Position numbers and translations under genes: made by a program
Shown: piece by piece, positions 62,688-64,000 of the stretch
Layout of the letters: the number at the start of each line of letters is the position of its first letter
How positions within the stretch are numbered: position 1 is the first letter of the stretch
Assembly: GCA_019686135.1 (NCBI GenBank)
Contig: JADGHL010000001.1
Coordinates: 1 to 64,000 of the forward strand
Length of the DNA: 64,000 nucleotides
Direction of reading: 5' to 3'
DNA from: Myxococcaceae bacterium
GTDB lineage: Bacteria > Myxococcota > Myxococcia > Myxococcales > Myxococcaceae
Notes under the pieces: model-generated
Database searches by the model: none
Told to the model about the DNA's origin: nothing
Seen by the model: only the letters and a program-made list of their open reading frames with translations

Positions 62688-62783
62688 CGGTAGAGCACAG
62701 GAATCGAACCTGCCACGGGCTGCTCTCGCAGTCCGTCACCGGTTTTGAAGACCGGGCCGACCACCAGATTCGGTCGCTCTACC
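62688..62783 (-). tRNA. selC: tRNA-Sec (selenocysteine, anticodon TCA)
   Basis: On the minus strand, an 8-bp acceptor GGTAGAGC/GCTCTACC (one pair longer than a normal tRNA), D-arm region CCGAATCTGGTGGTCGG, anticodon arm CCGGT-CTTCAAA-ACCGG with TCA anticodon, a long variable arm (about GACGGACTGC/GCAGCCCGTG), and a 5-bp T stem GCAGG-TTCGATT-CCTGT. Together these are specific for bacterial tRNA-Sec (8+5 form). Position 73 is G and CCA is not encoded. The organism therefore should make selenoproteins; no selA, selB or selD lies in the window. Confidence 0.93.
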
Positions 62784-62790
62784 GCTGGGG

Positions 62791-62819
62791 GTTTTCAGGC
62801 CTGATGGACCACAAGTCAA
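62791..62819 (-). promoter_or_regulatory. selC: Possible promoter of tRNA-Sec
   Basis: On the minus strand TTGACT (62819-62814), a 17-base spacer and GAAAAC (62796-62791). The -35 match is good, the -10 poor. If used, transcription would start at or within a base of the first tRNA nucleotide. Confidence 0.35.
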
Positions 62820-62891
62820 TCTCCCCGCCGTGGGGTCGGGCTTCCCGGATCGCCGCATCGTGCACACCTCCTCCGCCGTTCCGGAGGTGGC

Positions 62892-64000
62892 ATGGGGCGC
62901 GCAGTGACCGTGGCGGTGCTGGTGTGGTGTGGCGCCGCTTTTGCGCAGCGGGCCCCGCGGCCGCTCTCGGTGGAGGAGGCGCTCGAGCTGGCCTGTGCGC
63001 ACAGCGAGCTCGTGGCGATCGCCCGGGCCGGCGTGCAACGCGCGGACGCGGCGAAGCTGGGAGCGCAGTCGGAGTGGTTCCCACAGCTCGCCGCCTCCGC
63101 CTCGTACGACCGCACCATCAAGAGCCAGTTCGACGTCTTCCGCGACGTCCCTTCCGCCGGCGGGGACGGGTTCGGCTCGCAGATCGCCCAGTTCTTTGCC
63201 AGCGCCAACACCTGGCGTGCGGGCGCCTCGCTGTCGCAGAACCTCTTCGCCGGCGGACGCACCGTGGCGCGCAACGCCGCCGCCGCCGCCGGGCAGCGCA
63301 CCGCCGCCCTCACGCTCGTGTCCGCCCGGGCCAGCAGCGTGTTCGACGTGGCGCAGGCCTACTACGGTGCCGTGCTCGCGGATCGTCTGCTGGCGATCGC
63401 CGAGGCCACGCAGCGCCAGGCGGAGGAGACGCTGGCCCAGGTGGAGGTCGCCTTCCGCGAAGGGACCCGGCCCGAGTTCGATCTGTTGCGCGCCCGCGTC
63501 GCCGTGGAGAACCAGCGGCCGCAGGTGCTGCGCCAGCGGACCGAGCGGGATCTGTCGCACTTGCGCTTGAAGCAGCTCCTCCAGCTCCCGCTCGATCAAC
63601 CGCTCGAGCTCGACGGCGCGCTGGACGCCGAGACGCTTCCGGACGTGACGCGCATCGCGGTGGAGGCCGCCGGAGTATCGATGCCCGAACCACAGACGCC
63701 GCGGGTGCCGGTGCAGCAGGCCGCCGAGGCGGTGCACCTGCAGGACGCGTCGGTGCGGATCGCCCGGAGCCAGCACTTCCCGCAGCTGTTCCTCACGTCG
63801 AACTACGGGCTCGTGAACTTCTCCAACAGCCCGTTCACGCACACCGAGCGCTGGCTGACCAACTGGGACGTCGGCGTGAGCCTCACCGTGCCGCTGTTCA
63901 CCGGGTTCCGGATCCACAGCGACGTGCTCGCGGCCCAGGCCGATCTCGCCGAAGCCCGAGCGCGGGCGCGCCAGACCGGGGAGCTGGCGCAGCTGGACAC
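62892..64000 (+). CDS. TolC-like outer-membrane efflux protein (N-terminal part)
   Basis: The first 369 residues are visible; the gene runs past the window. GGAGG at a 4-base spacing precedes ATG 62892. Signal peptide ~1-19 (VLVWCGAAFAQ). Outer-membrane factor features: LSVEEALELACAHSELVAIARAGVQRADAAKLGAQSEWFPQLAASASYDR (helix then strand), Ala/Gln-rich helical stretches (AQAYYGAVLADRLLAIAEATQRQ...FREGTRPEFDLLRARVAVEN), and the second half beginning AVHLQDASVRIARSQHFPQLFLTSNYG with SLTVPLFTGFRI. It forms a trimeric channel-tunnel for a periplasmic adaptor and pump, which should lie downstream. Confidence 0.87.
   Translation, partial: MGRAVTVAVLVWCGAAFAQRAPRPLSVEEALELACAHSELVAIARAGVQRADAAKLGAQSEWFPQLAASASYDRTIKSQFDVFRDVPSAGGDGFGSQIAQFFASANTWRAGASLSQNLFAGGRTVARNAAAAAGQRTAALTLVSARASSVFDVAQAYYGAVLADRLLAIAEATQRQAEETLAQVEVAFREGTRPEFDLLRARVAVENQRPQVLRQRTERDLSHLRLKQLLQLPLDQPLELDGALDAETLPDVTRIAVEAAGVSMPEPQTPRVPVQQAAEAVHLQDASVRIARSQHFPQLFLTSNYGLVNFSNSPFTHTERWLTNWDVGVSLTVPLFTGFRIHSDVLAAQADLAEARARARQTGELAQLD

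Overview
The window is a GC-rich, densely packed chromosomal segment that most likely comes from a Myxococcota (former Deltaproteobacteria, Myxococcales-type) bacterium. The evidence is the AgmX/PglI-type C-terminal domain, a 1594-residue cell-surface protein ending in a MYXO-CTERM-like sorting tail, lipoproteins with Asp-Ala-Gly-rich linkers, several one-component and pseudo-receiver regulators, and many secreted lipoproteins. No phage, insertion sequence or CRISPR array was seen. Gene identities come from motif recognition by eye; no database search was possible.

Layout. 1-5528 (+): tail of a Pro/Lys-rich protein, a ParB-like protein, pyrE, a lipoprotein and a large transporter-HEAT-cNMP fusion. 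5532-7801 (-): rhomboid protease and nadB. 7913-12499 (+): lytic transglycosylase, TPR-AIM24 protein, pgsA, tRNA-Gly with promoter and terminator, and a GYF/AgmX protein. 12512-19462: mixed-strand housekeeping genes (phosphoribosyltransferase-hydrolase fusion, rlmN with a degenerate duplicate of its 3' end, an SDR, an AT-hook-like protein, def, queD). 19438-32028 (-): thirteen co-directional genes, several overlapping by 1-4 bases. They include a queuosine-precursor transporter, a FolB-cupin fusion, exodeoxyribonuclease III, an RDD-TPR protein, two secreted staphylococcal-nuclease-like lipoproteins flanking a four-fold lamin-tail-domain lipoprotein, and a helix-hairpin-helix/beta-barrel outer-membrane protein. 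32087-41580: alpha/beta hydrolase, fumC, HSDL2-like SDR, receiver-like protein, secreted EEP phosphodiesterase, and the giant IPT/TIG surface protein. 41628-46467: methyltransferase, DTW-domain protein, a LysM-YcaO-TfuA operon and thioredoxin. 46484-52187: GlsB-type protein, DEAD/DEAH-DUF3516 helicase, zinc ribbon and ppc. 52193-58645: a frameshifted gene remnant, DUF488, membrane-anchored coiled coil, two secreted repeat/Cys-rich lipoproteins, PilZ and GNAT. 58687-60285: two broken genes meeting head to head, a CehA/McbA-like metallohydrolase remnant and the 3' half of iolD. 60501-64000: an NtrC-family regulator with a GAFTDA loop, a pseudo-receiver, a selenocysteine tRNA and the start of a TolC-like efflux protein.

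The strongest candidates for an undescribed system are the secreted nuclease / lamin-tail / HhH-barrel cluster (23976-30232), which looks like an extracellular-DNA handling module, and the LysM-YcaO-TfuA operon (43410-45908), a backbone-thioamidation-type enzyme pair without an obvious RiPP precursor. The iolD/CehA junction near 59350 needs an assembly check before any biological reading.
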